A stretch of 33,973 bases of DNA from Caldilineaceae bacterium (GTDB lineage: Bacteria > Chloroflexota > Anaerolineae > Caldilineales > Caldilineaceae), in contig WTGY01000176.1 of assembly GCA_011523365.1 (NCBI GenBank), positions 1 through 33,973 of the forward strand, read 5' to 3'. Position numbers and translations under genes: made by a program. Shown piece by piece: positions 26,589 through 33,973 of this stretch (its first letter is position 1; every line of letters begins with the position of its first letter). Under the pieces are notes generated by a model, which worked only from the letters and a program-made list of their open reading frames with translations, was not told the DNA's origin and did not search any database.

Positions 26589-27193
26589 AGGTGAAAGTAT
26601 ACGTGGAGGGCGGCAGTCGCGGCCAATTAGCAACGAAATGTCGTCAAGGATTCTCCAAGTTTTTCAAGAATGCCGGGCTGTCGGGTCATATGCCTAGTGT
26701 CGTCTCCTGCGGCAGCAGAAATGAGGCTTTCAATCGTTTTTGTACCGCATTGGAGGGATCAGGGTCTGAAACGATACCTATCTTATTGGTCGATAGCGAA
26801 GATAGCGCTGTGAATAACGGAGGCCCTTGGCTTCATCTGCTCTCCCGCGATGGTTGGGACCGTCCAGAAGGCGCAAGAGACGAGCAAGCGCATTTGATGG
26901 TTCAGTGTATGGAAACCTGGTTCCTGGCAGATGTCTCGGCACTGGAAGAGTTCTTTGGGTCCGGCTTCCGTTCCTCTGCGATTCCACCACGAAGTGACAT
27001 CGAGAACATTTCTAAGAGTGACGTCTTGAGGCAATTAAAGGCTGCTAGCAGCGGTAGCAGGAAACGAGAATACCACAAGGGCAACCACTCCTTCGAAATT
27101 CTGGCCCGCATCGATCCAGCAAGTGTGATCCAACGCTCTCCGCGTGCGAAACTCCTGATTGAGACCTTGAAGAGCCACCTCATCCCCTCATAA
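26582..27193 (+). CDS. DUF4276 protein, TOPRIM-like candidate nuclease/effector
   Basis: The 203-residue product matches DUF4276 along its length: VYVEGG with Glu9, CGSRNEAF (residues 43-50), LLVDSED with Asp71 and Asp74, HLMVQCMETWFLAD (Glu111, Asp117), ISKSDVLR and YHKGNHSFEILARIDP near the C-terminus. The arrangement strand-Glu followed by strand-Asp-x-x-Asp resembles a TOPRIM fold, the nuclease fold of OLD proteins and of the PARIS effector AriB (DUF4435). This is an analogy, not a demonstrated activity. The GTG start at 26582 overlaps the ATPase stop by seven bases and has GGAGG six bases upstream, so translation is coupled and the two proteins are probably made in a fixed ratio. No toxin-specific motif or membrane helix is seen. 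Confidence 0.85.
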   Translation: MVKVKVYVEGGSRGQLATKCRQGFSKFFKNAGLSGHMPSVVSCGSRNEAFNRFCTALEGSGSETIPILLVDSEDSAVNNGGPWLHLLSRDGWDRPEGARDEQAHLMVQCMETWFLADVSALEEFFGSGFRSSAIPPRSDIENISKSDVLRQLKAASSGSRKREYHKGNHSFEILARIDPASVIQRSPRAKLLIETLKSHLIPS

Positions 27194-27241
27194 CTCAATA
27201 GGTGTTGCAGAATCCATCCGATACAACCGAAGGAAGAATCC

Positions 27242-28570
27242 ATGAACAGCCCGCAAACCGTAACCGTCCCCTCCCGCTCGTGGTTTGGGGATGTAGATCG
27301 CACGCTTACTTTTCCGGCCGGCTGGGAACTTCATGTCTGCGGGAGCGTGGATGCTCCAGCGCTCAGTTCGGCGCAGATTGCGGGGGCGTTTGATAGTCCG
27401 ATTGGAACGGCGCGTATTCGCGAGGCGGCCAGAGGCAGGGCGAGAGCCGCGATCATTGTCGATGATTTGAGCCGACCTACGCCGGCGGCGGAGATGCTGC
27501 CGTATGTGCTGGAGGAGCTGGCTGAGGCCGGCGTTCCTAAAGGCGAGACGGTAATTGTGGTCGGCGGTGGGACACACCGGCCGCTGACGGATGAGGAGAT
27601 GGTGAAGAAGGTTGGCGCGGAGGTGGCGGCAACTTATGCGACGACTTCTCACGATTTCATGGCGGGGGACCTGGTTGCTTACGGCAGTCTGGAGGACGGG
27701 ACGCCGATTTATATCAACCGCATTGTGGCCGAGGCCGAGTTCAAGATCTGTGTGGGGGGTATCTTTCCGCACGGCTCGGCCGGTTTTGGGGGCGGCGCCA
27801 AGCTGATCGTGCCGGGCGTGGCCGGCTTCGCCACTATTTTTCATTTCCACGGATTTTCGCCCACGCGGGGACAGGGCAATATCGAGCGCCGGAAGCCGTC
27901 GGAGGAGGATATGGGCAAGGTGACGCTCATTGACGGCGGTGTGCGGGATCTGCGGGACGTGGCTGAGGAGGTGGCGGGCAAGATTGGGCTGGATATGGTT
28001 GTAAACAGCGTCATCACCAGCCGGAGGCAGATTGCCGGTCTTTTTGTCGGCGACTTCGTTGAGGCGCATCGCGCGGGGGCACGTTTTGCGCAGAGAACTT
28101 ACGGAACGACGATTCCGAACCGGCTGCGGCAGGAGGCGGATGTCGTGGTCTGTAACGGGTATCCACTGGATGCGGACCCGGTGCAGGGGTCGAAGGCGCT
28201 GTGGCCGCTGCCCTACTTTGAGCGGGAGCCGTTTAAGGTCGTTCTTAACGCGGCTTGCGACGGAATCTCCTATCATGGTCTGCATCAGCAGCTGCCCTGG
28301 GAGCAGTACCTGAAGCGCAGAGCTGCGGCCGATGCTACGCCGGACCCGAAGGCGGTGGTCAACGGGCGGGAAAGCCTGCACATTGTGTCTGAGCATTTTC
28401 AGGCGGCGGAGTTTGCGATTAAGCACGGCGGCGACCTCCTTTACCGGGACTGGCAGACGCTTATCGACCAGCTGGCGGCCAGGCTGCCGGCGGACGCCAC
28501 GGTTGCCATCTTCCCCAACGCCTCGACGCAGGTTCTGGCGAGGGAAGAGCCCGTTGCTGTGGGGGCGTAA
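27242..28570 (+). CDS. LarA-family (DUF2088) nickel-dependent racemase/epimerase homologue
   Basis: A 442-residue homologue of lactate racemase LarA, which uses a nickel-pincer nucleotide cofactor to racemise alpha-hydroxy acids. Landmarks are DDLSRPTP (residues 74-81), GGGTHRP with catalytic-type His112, SHD with His137, and PHGSAGFGGGAKLIVPG with Lys187 as the probable cofactor-linking lysine. Relatives outside true lactate racemases act on other 2-hydroxy acids or sugar acids. The cofactor genes larB, larC and larE are absent from the window. A GAAGGAAG box precedes the ATG. It starts 48 bases after the DUF4276 gene on the same strand, but base composition and family separate it from the defence-like pair. 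Confidence 0.88.
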   Translation: MNSPQTVTVPSRSWFGDVDRTLTFPAGWELHVCGSVDAPALSSAQIAGAFDSPIGTARIREAARGRARAAIIVDDLSRPTPAAEMLPYVLEELAEAGVPKGETVIVVGGGTHRPLTDEEMVKKVGAEVAATYATTSHDFMAGDLVAYGSLEDGTPIYINRIVAEAEFKICVGGIFPHGSAGFGGGAKLIVPGVAGFATIFHFHGFSPTRGQGNIERRKPSEEDMGKVTLIDGGVRDLRDVAEEVAGKIGLDMVVNSVITSRRQIAGLFVGDFVEAHRAGARFAQRTYGTTIPNRLRQEADVVVCNGYPLDADPVQGSKALWPLPYFEREPFKVVLNAACDGISYHGLHQQLPWEQYLKRRAAADATPDPKAVVNGRESLHIVSEHFQAAEFAIKHGGDLLYRDWQTLIDQLAARLPADATVAIFPNASTQVLAREEPVAVGA

Positions 28571-28618
28571 TTTTGCAAGGCAACCGGACGCTGCGCGCTA
28601 GAGAGAGGAGAGAGACGC

Positions 28619-29209
28619 ATGGCATCGATGGACGAACTGCGCCGGGGTGTGAGCGAGAGCCTGCCGGAGGTCAATGAGATCAAGGATGAGGAGCTGCGGG
28701 GGCAGGTGATTGAGGCATGGGCCTTTGCGCTGTCAGAGTCGGAGTTTACGCGCATCGACCAGATTCGGGGGTCGGGTGTACCGGACTCGCCGGCGCTGAA
28801 GGACGGTACGCAGGCGGAGCATTTGCGCGGGGTGGCCCGTATGGCCCATGGCCTTGCAGACGGTCTGGAAGCGGTGCATGGGGATATCGGGATCGACAGG
28901 GACCTGCTGTGGGCGTGTGCGTTGTGCCATGACGTGGGCAAGCCGTTTGAGTTCAGCCCGCGGAACCAGGCGCGCTGGAAGGACGACGTGGGCGCGGCGG
29001 GGTTTCCGTCGATCCGGCATTCGGTGTACGGGGTGCACGTGGCGCTGACGGTGGGGCTGCCTGAGGCGGTGGCGCATACGGCGGGCGCGCATTCGGCCGA
29101 GGGTGAGTTGATCAAGCGCAGCCTGGAAAACACGCTTGTGAACAGCGCGGACCACGCCTATTGGGCGGCGATGGAGAGGGCGGGACAGCTGGAGATGGAG
29201 GACGAGTAA
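28619..29209 (+). CDS. HD-domain phosphohydrolase-like protein
   Basis: A 196-residue protein with the metal-binding residues of an HD hydrolase: His in EHLRGVARM, the doublet in CHDVGKP, His in RHSVYGVHVAL, His in HTAGAHS and a late Asp in NSADHAYW. The substrate (nucleotide, phosphate ester or other) cannot be told. The sequence is arranged as one compact domain with an acidic C-terminus. GAGGAGAG precedes the ATG. It follows the LarA homologue after 48 bases and probably shares its transcript. It meets the PhyH gene head-on with a single base between the two stop codons. Confidence 0.82.
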   Translation: MASMDELRRGVSESLPEVNEIKDEELRGQVIEAWAFALSESEFTRIDQIRGSGVPDSPALKDGTQAEHLRGVARMAHGLADGLEAVHGDIGIDRDLLWACALCHDVGKPFEFSPRNQARWKDDVGAAGFPSIRHSVYGVHVALTVGLPEAVAHTAGAHSAEGELIKRSLENTLVNSADHAYWAAMERAGQLEMEDE

Positions 29210-29210
29210 G

Positions 29211-30002
29211 CTAGGAAGTCGGAACGGGTTCTCCGTGCTGAGCGACGATTTCGCGCATTCCGTCCCACTCGAGCCAGACATCGGTCAGGGCCTCGTAGAG
29301 TTGGTCCTGGAGGTTGACGTGTCGCAGGCGAAAGTAGATGGCATAGCGCGGGTGGGGTGAGACATTAGGCGAGGCGCAGTGGGCAATCTGGTAATGCACG
29401 AAAAAGGCGTCGCCGGCGCGAGCGGTCAGCATTTGGGGGCGGGGCAAGTCTATAGGAGGCATGCCTTCTGCGCCCTGGTGCAGAAGGATGTCATGGCCGT
29501 TCTGGCAAAAGTATTGTGCGTAGAGATTATGGGTTCCGGGCCAGACGCCCAGATTTCCGGCGTAATCGGAGGGCACGTCGCTTAGTGCAATGCCGACCAG
29601 CATGGTGAATCTTTGCAGTTCGCCGGCGGGGACGCCGTTGTGGGGCGAGTAGAGCCCGTCGAGATGGGGACGCAGCGCGGGCGGCGGATCGTCGGTTAGG
29701 GGAAAACGAACTGCTATCTGGCCGTGTTCAATCGGACTTATCTTCCCGGCGCCGATCATTGACTCTGCCAACTGTTTTACGGGCGTTTTGTTGTAAAGAT
29801 CGGTGATTTCTGAGGCGTTCTGCAACTCCGGGCAGAATGACTGTGATTGAAACGTGATCATCTGCGCCGGATCGATACCTTTGCCAAAAGAGTGGTTGAT
29901 GGCTTTGACTGCGGCGTCGACCATCACGCGTGGGACAGCACCCGGAATCTGTACATATCCCTTTTCGTAGAGTTCGAGTTTCTGCGCGTGGGTTACTTTC
30001 AT
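29211..30002 (-). CDS. Phytanoyl-CoA dioxygenase (PhyH) family Fe(II)/2-oxoglutarate oxygenase
   Basis: A 263-residue protein of the PhyH family, which hydroxylates diverse substrates using Fe(II), O2 and 2-oxoglutarate. The iron facial triad can be placed as His113-x-Asp115 (RPHLDG) and distal His208 (QIAHCASPN); Arg219 or Arg225 nearby is the likely 2-oxoglutarate anchor. GNLGVWPGTHNLYAQY is the typical strand before the distal His. Chloroflexota carry many PhyH paralogues, so the substrate is unknown. It is a single-gene unit with its own promoter, convergent with the HD gene. Confidence 0.87.
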   Translation of the reverse strand: MKVTHAQKLELYEKGYVQIPGAVPRVMVDAAVKAINHSFGKGIDPAQMITFQSQSFCPELQNASEITDLYNKTPVKQLAESMIGAGKISPIEHGQIAVRFPLTDDPPPALRPHLDGLYSPHNGVPAGELQRFTMLVGIALSDVPSDYAGNLGVWPGTHNLYAQYFCQNGHDILLHQGAEGMPPIDLPRPQMLTARAGDAFFVHYQIAHCASPNVSPHPRYAIYFRLRHVNLQDQLYEALTDVWLEWDGMREIVAQHGEPVPTS

Positions 30003-30039
30003 GGTGCCGCCTTCGTTGGTGGGCTATAAGTGTAGAAGA

Positions 30040-30069
30040 ATTGTACTACCGTATTTCGTTACGCAACAA
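30040..30069 (-). promoter_or_regulatory. Candidate promoter of the PhyH gene
   Basis: On the minus strand, TTGTTG (30069-30064), an 18-base spacer and TACAAT (30045-30040). The start would be near 30034, about 32 bases before the ATG at 30002. Confidence 0.45.
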
Positions 30070-30131
30070 GCAGGGCCGCGGCGGGGAAGAGAGGCCTCCA
30101 CCTATTGAACGACTCATAGAAATGAATTCTA

Positions 30132-30973
30132 TATGCCTAGAGTGACAATCATCAGACTCATCACCGCCAACGTTCTGTTGACACTTTTGTGGCTGGCTCT
30201 AGCCTTTTGGATATCCGGGATATGAGTTCACCATTTACACGTTCGGCCTCGGCCTGGATGGGGGTGCGGCGCGTAACGACGCGTTCGACTTGCAGTTGAG
30301 CCTGGGCGCGGCGCTGGGCATTCCAAGCATGGCCTTTATCGACCACTTCAATATTCTCTTCGTGACGGCTGCGCCGCTGGCCTGGTGGCGGAACGCCAAG
30401 GTGCAGATGATTGTATTGGGGATGGCAATTCTGAACGGGCTCTACATGTTCCTGTTTGTGGCCGTGTTTCTGCCGCCCTGGATTATGGGACAGGGCGACC
30501 GGGTGGAGGACTGGATGCTGGGCCTTGTGGTGTCGGCGGTCTTTCTGCTGTGCGTGATCCTGAAGCTCCCCGTAGTCAGGTATCGGGGGATTCTGCGTAA
30601 CTGGTCTATCGGTGTCGGCGTGGTGGCGGCTTACTTTGTCGTCACGGCGGCGACGCGGGCGTCGCAGCTGCAGAACGTGCGCGCACTGCGCCGCATGTGC
30701 GTGACCACGCCGGGCGAGGGGGAGCCGTGGCCGTCCGGATGGCAGTGGGAGCCGATGCCGTTCGGCAACAATGCAGGCTGGCCGCTGGGACCGTGGCCAG
30801 AAGGGGAGAAGCTGGCCGGCTGTGAACCGAGCGCCGATTTGATCGCGGCCGCGGCTGCGGAGCTGCAGGCGGTGGGCTACCTGCCGCTGGGGCTTGTGCT
30901 CGGCCTGATTGTTGTCGGGGTTGGGGCGTACTTTATTGCGGTGCTGCGCGCAGAGGAGCCGTCTGCAGCTTAA
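30132..30973 (+). pseudogene. Multi-pass membrane protein of unknown function, frameshifted near its N-terminus
   Basis: The long frame starting at a TTG (30290) codes for about five hydrophobic segments and no known family motif, but it begins in mid-domain. Upstream, an ATG at 30132 in another frame encodes a good first helix (MPRVTIIRLITANVLLTLLW) and stops at TGA just after. Removing one T from the TTTT at 30205-30208 joins the two into one continuous protein, ...LALAFGYPGYEFTIYTFG..., of about 280 residues. The late loop is rich in Trp/Pro/Gly (WPSGWQWEPMPFGNNAGW) and may face outside. A sequencing error, a real inactivation or slippage are all possible. It precedes the isomerase-like gene by about 100 bases. 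Confidence 0.55.
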
Positions 30974-31076
30974 TGGGACCGGAGTTTATGGGCGGCCCGA
31001 TTTGAGCTTGATGAACGCCTCCCGGTTTCAGTTTCAGCGCCAGTATGTTACGGCAGGTTTCCAAAAGGAGATCTTT

Positions 31077-32501
31077 GTGAAAAAGACGAGAATTCGAACA
31101 CTGTTTCTGGGCAGGCCAAAAGGCGACAGCTTTCCCGGTGATGAGAACGAAGAGTGGCCGATCTATCAGGGTTCGTTCAGCCATGAAAGCTTGGCCGCGC
31201 GCTACAGGGAGGAGTTGAAGGCGTACGGGAGAGATGTGGAATTCACGGGCCAGACGCTGGTGCGGACGCGTGGGGAGTTGGTAGACACGGCCGCGAAGGT
31301 ACAGGACGAGGACGGTGTCCTTGTATTCATTCTGGGCCTGTTTCCGAATGTCATGCAGAAGGAGATTGCGAGCTGGGGCAAGCCGACGGTGATGTTCAAC
31401 CCGACGGAGGCGCCGCTTTCGCCGCTGGCCTGGCTGCATAACTTCGTGCCTGTGAAGGGCAAAAGCAACGTGATTCCGGTGCTTTCGTCGGATTTCGCGG
31501 ACGTGGGGAAGAAGATCGGCGTGTTGAAGGCTATTCACAAGATGCGGCAGTCGAAGGTACTGTACCAGCAGTCGCATACGCCGAAGCAGGTGGAGTCGAG
31601 CCGCAGGTGGTTAGAGGAAGGGTGGGGCGGGATCCATCTCTTTTCCGACCTGACGCCGTTGAGCGACGGCTTTATCAGGCAGGCGAAGGAGAGGCTGGGG
31701 CTTGAGATCAAGGATATCCCTCCTCAGCGGCTGATTGCGGCCTACCAAAACGCCGATGCCGGGGCTGCGGAGGCGCTGGCGCAGAGTAGGATTGCAGGGG
31801 CTACGGATGTGGTCGAGCCGACGAGGGAGGACGTGGTCGAATCATGCAAGCTGTACCTGGGGATCAAGCAGATTCTGGCCGAGGAGGGGGCTCAGGGTAT
31901 CACCGAGCACGGCATCTGTATGGGGAGCGGGCCGTATCCGCTGCCGTGTTTGGCGTTTTCGATGCTGAACGACGAGGGGCTGGCCGGGATCTGCCAGCTG
32001 GACCTGTCGAGTACGATCACGCAACTGCTGATCGGGTATCTGGCGGACCGGCCGGGCTTTATCGGCCACATTCATATCGATACGGGGCGAAATCTGATCG
32101 GGATGTCGCACGACTTCAGCGCGACGAGGCTGGGGGGATGGGACAGCGAGGAATCGGAGGAATACGCTTTTCGCAATCACCAGGGGTTGTACCGGAGCAC
32201 GTGTGTGAACGTGCAGATGGAGGTGGGGCAGACGGTGACTATCGCCCAGTATGTGCCGTTCGACCGCATGTATGTCTTTACCGGTGTGATTGACAGCAAT
32301 GTGAATCCGCAGCGGGACTGCCGGACGTCGGTGGCGATCCGGGTGGCTGATGCGAAGAGGCTGCTGCGGAACTGTATGAAGGCGGAGCACCCGCTGACAC
32401 CGGGGGGCCACAGGCTCCTGTTTTACGGGGACTGGGTGGATGAGATTGAGGATTTGGGGCAGTTGCTGGGATTTGAGGTTGTGAACGATATGGAGCAGTA
32501 G
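31077..32501 (+). CDS. L-fucose/L-arabinose isomerase-fold protein
   Basis: The 474-residue protein resembles the L-fucose/arabinose isomerase superfamily, which interconverts aldoses and ketoses using Mn2+. The N-terminal half has FLGRPKGDSFPGDENEEW and VLVFILGLFPNVMQKEIASW; the metal region follows with GITEHGICMGSGPYPLPCLA and ending at the FIGHIHIDTGRN strand. The exact sugar is not identifiable, and some relatives are not isomerases. The frame extends 56 codons upstream into the preceding gene; the GTG at 31077 with AAGGAG six bases before it is the right start. An MDR dehydrogenase gene follows 18 bases later, so the two likely act in one catabolic route. Confidence 0.75.
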   Translation: MKKTRIRTLFLGRPKGDSFPGDENEEWPIYQGSFSHESLAARYREELKAYGRDVEFTGQTLVRTRGELVDTAAKVQDEDGVLVFILGLFPNVMQKEIASWGKPTVMFNPTEAPLSPLAWLHNFVPVKGKSNVIPVLSSDFADVGKKIGVLKAIHKMRQSKVLYQQSHTPKQVESSRRWLEEGWGGIHLFSDLTPLSDGFIRQAKERLGLEIKDIPPQRLIAAYQNADAGAAEALAQSRIAGATDVVEPTREDVVESCKLYLGIKQILAEEGAQGITEHGICMGSGPYPLPCLAFSMLNDEGLAGICQLDLSSTITQLLIGYLADRPGFIGHIHIDTGRNLIGMSHDFSATRLGGWDSEESEEYAFRNHQGLYRSTCVNVQMEVGQTVTIAQYVPFDRMYVFTGVIDSNVNPQRDCRTSVAIRVADAKRLLRNCMKAEHPLTPGGHRLLFYGDWVDEIEDLGQLLGFEVVNDMEQ

Positions 32502-32519
32502 GGAGAGGCAAGCAAGAGA

Positions 32520-33566
32520 GTGATCAAGATCAAGGCTGTTGAAATCACCGGGCCGCGACAGGTAACAGTTGTCGAGGATGAGCTTGCGGAACAGGGTGCG
32601 GGGGAGGTGGCAATGCGCTCGCTGTACTCGGGCATCAGTCATGGGACAGAGATGAACGTGTATCGCGGCGACGCGCCGATGTGGCGACGGAAGCAGGACC
32701 GTCGCAGACGGCTGTTCGTGGCGTCTGACGAGCCTGAATGGCGGTACCCCCTGCGCTACGGGTATGCTTGCGTTGGCGTGATCACGGCGGTGGGGAGCGA
32801 TGTGAAGGAGTTTACCGAAGGCGACGTCGTCTTCAGTTTTGCCCCGCACCAGTCGGCGCACGTGTTGCCGGCGAGTTCGGTGTCCAAGCTGCCGGAGGGG
32901 GTCGATCCGAGGGCAGGTGTGCTCACGGCCGTCCTGAACACTACTTTCAATGGCATATTGGATGCGGACCTGCATTTGGGGGAGTGCGTGGTGGTCTTCG
33001 GCCAGGGTGTCCTGGGGCAGCTGACGGTGCAGTGGGCGAAGCTGTCGGGCGCGTCGCCGGTGATCGCGGTTGACCTGATCGAGAAGCGGCTGGAGATTTC
33101 CAAGAGGGTGAGCGGCGCGGATCTCGTCTTCAATGCGGGCGATGAAAGGGACATCGCGATGGCGGTGCGGGAGTTGACGGACGATCGCGGCGCGGACGTG
33201 GTGTTCGAGTTTTCGGCGAGTGATCGCGCTCTGAACGAGGCGATCCGCACTGCTTGCTACAACGGCAAGGTGATCGTGATGTCGTGGTATGCGGGCGCGC
33301 TGGCCAACGTCTACCCGGGAGCAGAGTTCCACCACAACCGCATTCAGCTGATCTCATCGCAGATAGCCGGCATCAGCCCTGAGCTGTCGCATCGGTGGAC
33401 GGCCGCGCGGCGCATGGAGGCGGTGCTGTCATTGATGCCCAAGCTGAATCTGGAGGGGTTGATTACCGACGTGATCGATCACGAGGATGCGGCCGCGGCG
33501 TACGAGCAGATCGATACGCGCCCGCAGGACATTTTGCAGGTGGTGCTCGACTACGGTGAGGACTGA
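32520..33566 (+). CDS. MDR-family (zinc-type alcohol dehydrogenase-like) oxidoreductase
   Basis: A 348-residue medium-chain dehydrogenase/reductase: GroES-like N-terminal half and a Rossmann half with VVVFGQGVLGQLTVQWAKL (GxGxxG near residue 160) and an acidic cofactor end in IAVDLIEKR, favouring NAD. The usual catalytic-zinc Cys in the first loop is absent: the motif reads YSGISHGTEMNVYRG, as in BchC-like and some sugar dehydrogenases, so it may work without catalytic zinc. The GTG start at 32520 lies 18 bases after the isomerase-fold gene, in one operon. Confidence 0.85.
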   Translation: MIKIKAVEITGPRQVTVVEDELAEQGAGEVAMRSLYSGISHGTEMNVYRGDAPMWRRKQDRRRRLFVASDEPEWRYPLRYGYACVGVITAVGSDVKEFTEGDVVFSFAPHQSAHVLPASSVSKLPEGVDPRAGVLTAVLNTTFNGILDADLHLGECVVVFGQGVLGQLTVQWAKLSGASPVIAVDLIEKRLEISKRVSGADLVFNAGDERDIAMAVRELTDDRGADVVFEFSASDRALNEAIRTACYNGKVIVMSWYAGALANVYPGAEFHHNRIQLISSQIAGISPELSHRWTAARRMEAVLSLMPKLNLEGLITDVIDHEDAAAAYEQIDTRPQDILQVVLDYGED

Positions 33567-33973
33567 GCCTTGACGCTTGCGGAAGGGAATCAATGTGAAC
33601 CCTTCTTGATTATCGCACCTTCAAGTAGGGCTCGTTGACGTTTTCCTGAGCCGGGAGGTCATTCTATAGAAGCTTGGTGACTACTAAGCCATTTTCTGTG
33701 TGTGTACTGTGTGCGGTCTGTCCAGGCGGAATGGGCCGTCAGTATTTCTGTAGCGGGCTTGCGATGGTCATAGCGGTGATCGTTGGGTATATATGGGAGT
33801 TGCCTCGCCTGTCTTGCCTGCGCTGGCACATACTCGGAATCTGCCAAGACGCGGGGTGGGGGGGTGAAGCCTGGTCGCAGCGGGTCGTCAAGGTCATATT
33901 GCCACACACTCGCTGCGGCGGGGGGTTTTAGGAGAGGGGGCGTTGCGGGGGCGGAGCCCCCGCACAAGGGAGG
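33567..33973. other. Contig end without a convincing gene
   Basis: About 400 bases with only short open frames lacking SDs or motifs. No U-tract terminator was seen after the dehydrogenase. The end carries a GC-rich hairpin that marks a dispersed repeat. Confidence 0.5.
33945..33963. repeat. GC-rich hairpin, part of a terminal repeat
   Basis: GCGGGGGC (33945-33952) pairs exactly with GCCCCCGC (33956-33963), loop GGA. The last 16 bases of the window, from CCCCGCAC onward, are identical to bases 1-16, so the contig begins and ends inside copies of this element, or is circular with a 16-base overlap. Confidence 0.7.

Noticed and set aside
30909..31076. N-terminal extension of the isomerase-fold protein
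   Set aside because: It overlaps the preceding gene, has no motif, and the GTG at 31077 has an ideal SD.

Overview
The window reads as a chromosomal contig from an uncultured member of the Chloroflexota, most likely near Caldilineales/Caldilineaceae. This is an inference from gene style: many peptide and sugar ABC transporters with alanine/threonine-rich lipoprotein SBPs, CPBP proteases, PhyH-type dioxygenases, sugar-isomerase-like and D-aminoacylase-like catabolic genes, high GC, and heptanucleotide repeats. There is no rRNA or marker protein that settles the taxonomy. The last 16 bases repeat the first 16 and sit on a GC-rich hairpin, so the contig probably ends in a dispersed repeat.

Layout. 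0.3-1.1 kb holds a membrane-anchored N-acetylmuramoyl-L-alanine amidase. 1.2-3.3 kb (minus strand) holds the two ATPases of an oligopeptide/dipeptide ABC importer, divergent from an XRE/MmyB-type regulator at 3.9-4.8 kb, with nested palindromes and promoters for both directions between them. 4.8-9.0 kb holds argH, two tandem CPBP membrane proteases and a DUF1992 protein. 9.1-12.6 kb is a minus-strand operon of sugar-phosphate-isomerase-like protein, class A beta-lactamase-fold serine hydrolase and D-aminoacylase-like amidohydrolase. 12.6-14.0 kb has no convincing gene but is full of structure: eight CAGTGGT heptamers, a degenerate 119-nt tandem repeat in which each copy carries a GAAC-N4-GTTC palindrome, and a block resembling the 5' part of a group II intron RNA without its reverse transcriptase.

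14.0-20.4 kb (minus) is a ribose-type sugar ABC importer (SBP, fused double ATPase, two permeases) followed by a small membrane protein and a Gfo/Idh/MocA oxidoreductase. 20.4-24.8 kb (minus) holds the peptide importer SBP and its two permeases. The permeases are separated by about 0.8 kb carrying a small gene with an in-frame amber codon and a zinc-ribbon-like ORF. The ATPases for this importer are plausibly the pair at 1.2-3.3 kb.

25.3-27.2 kb is a two-gene module that looks visibly less GC-rich than its surroundings: an OLD/PARIS-like AAA ATPase and a DUF4276 protein with TOPRIM-like acidic motifs, overlapping by 7 nt. It is the best candidate for an incompletely described system, probably antiphage defence. 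27.2-33.6 kb returns to metabolism: a LarA-type nickel racemase homologue, an HD-domain hydrolase, a PhyH dioxygenase, a frameshifted membrane protein, a fucose-isomerase-fold protein and an MDR dehydrogenase.

Together the metabolic genes suggest scavenging of peptides, D-amino-acid derivatives and sugars, possibly from cell-wall or other polymer debris. All functions come from reading motifs; no database search was run.
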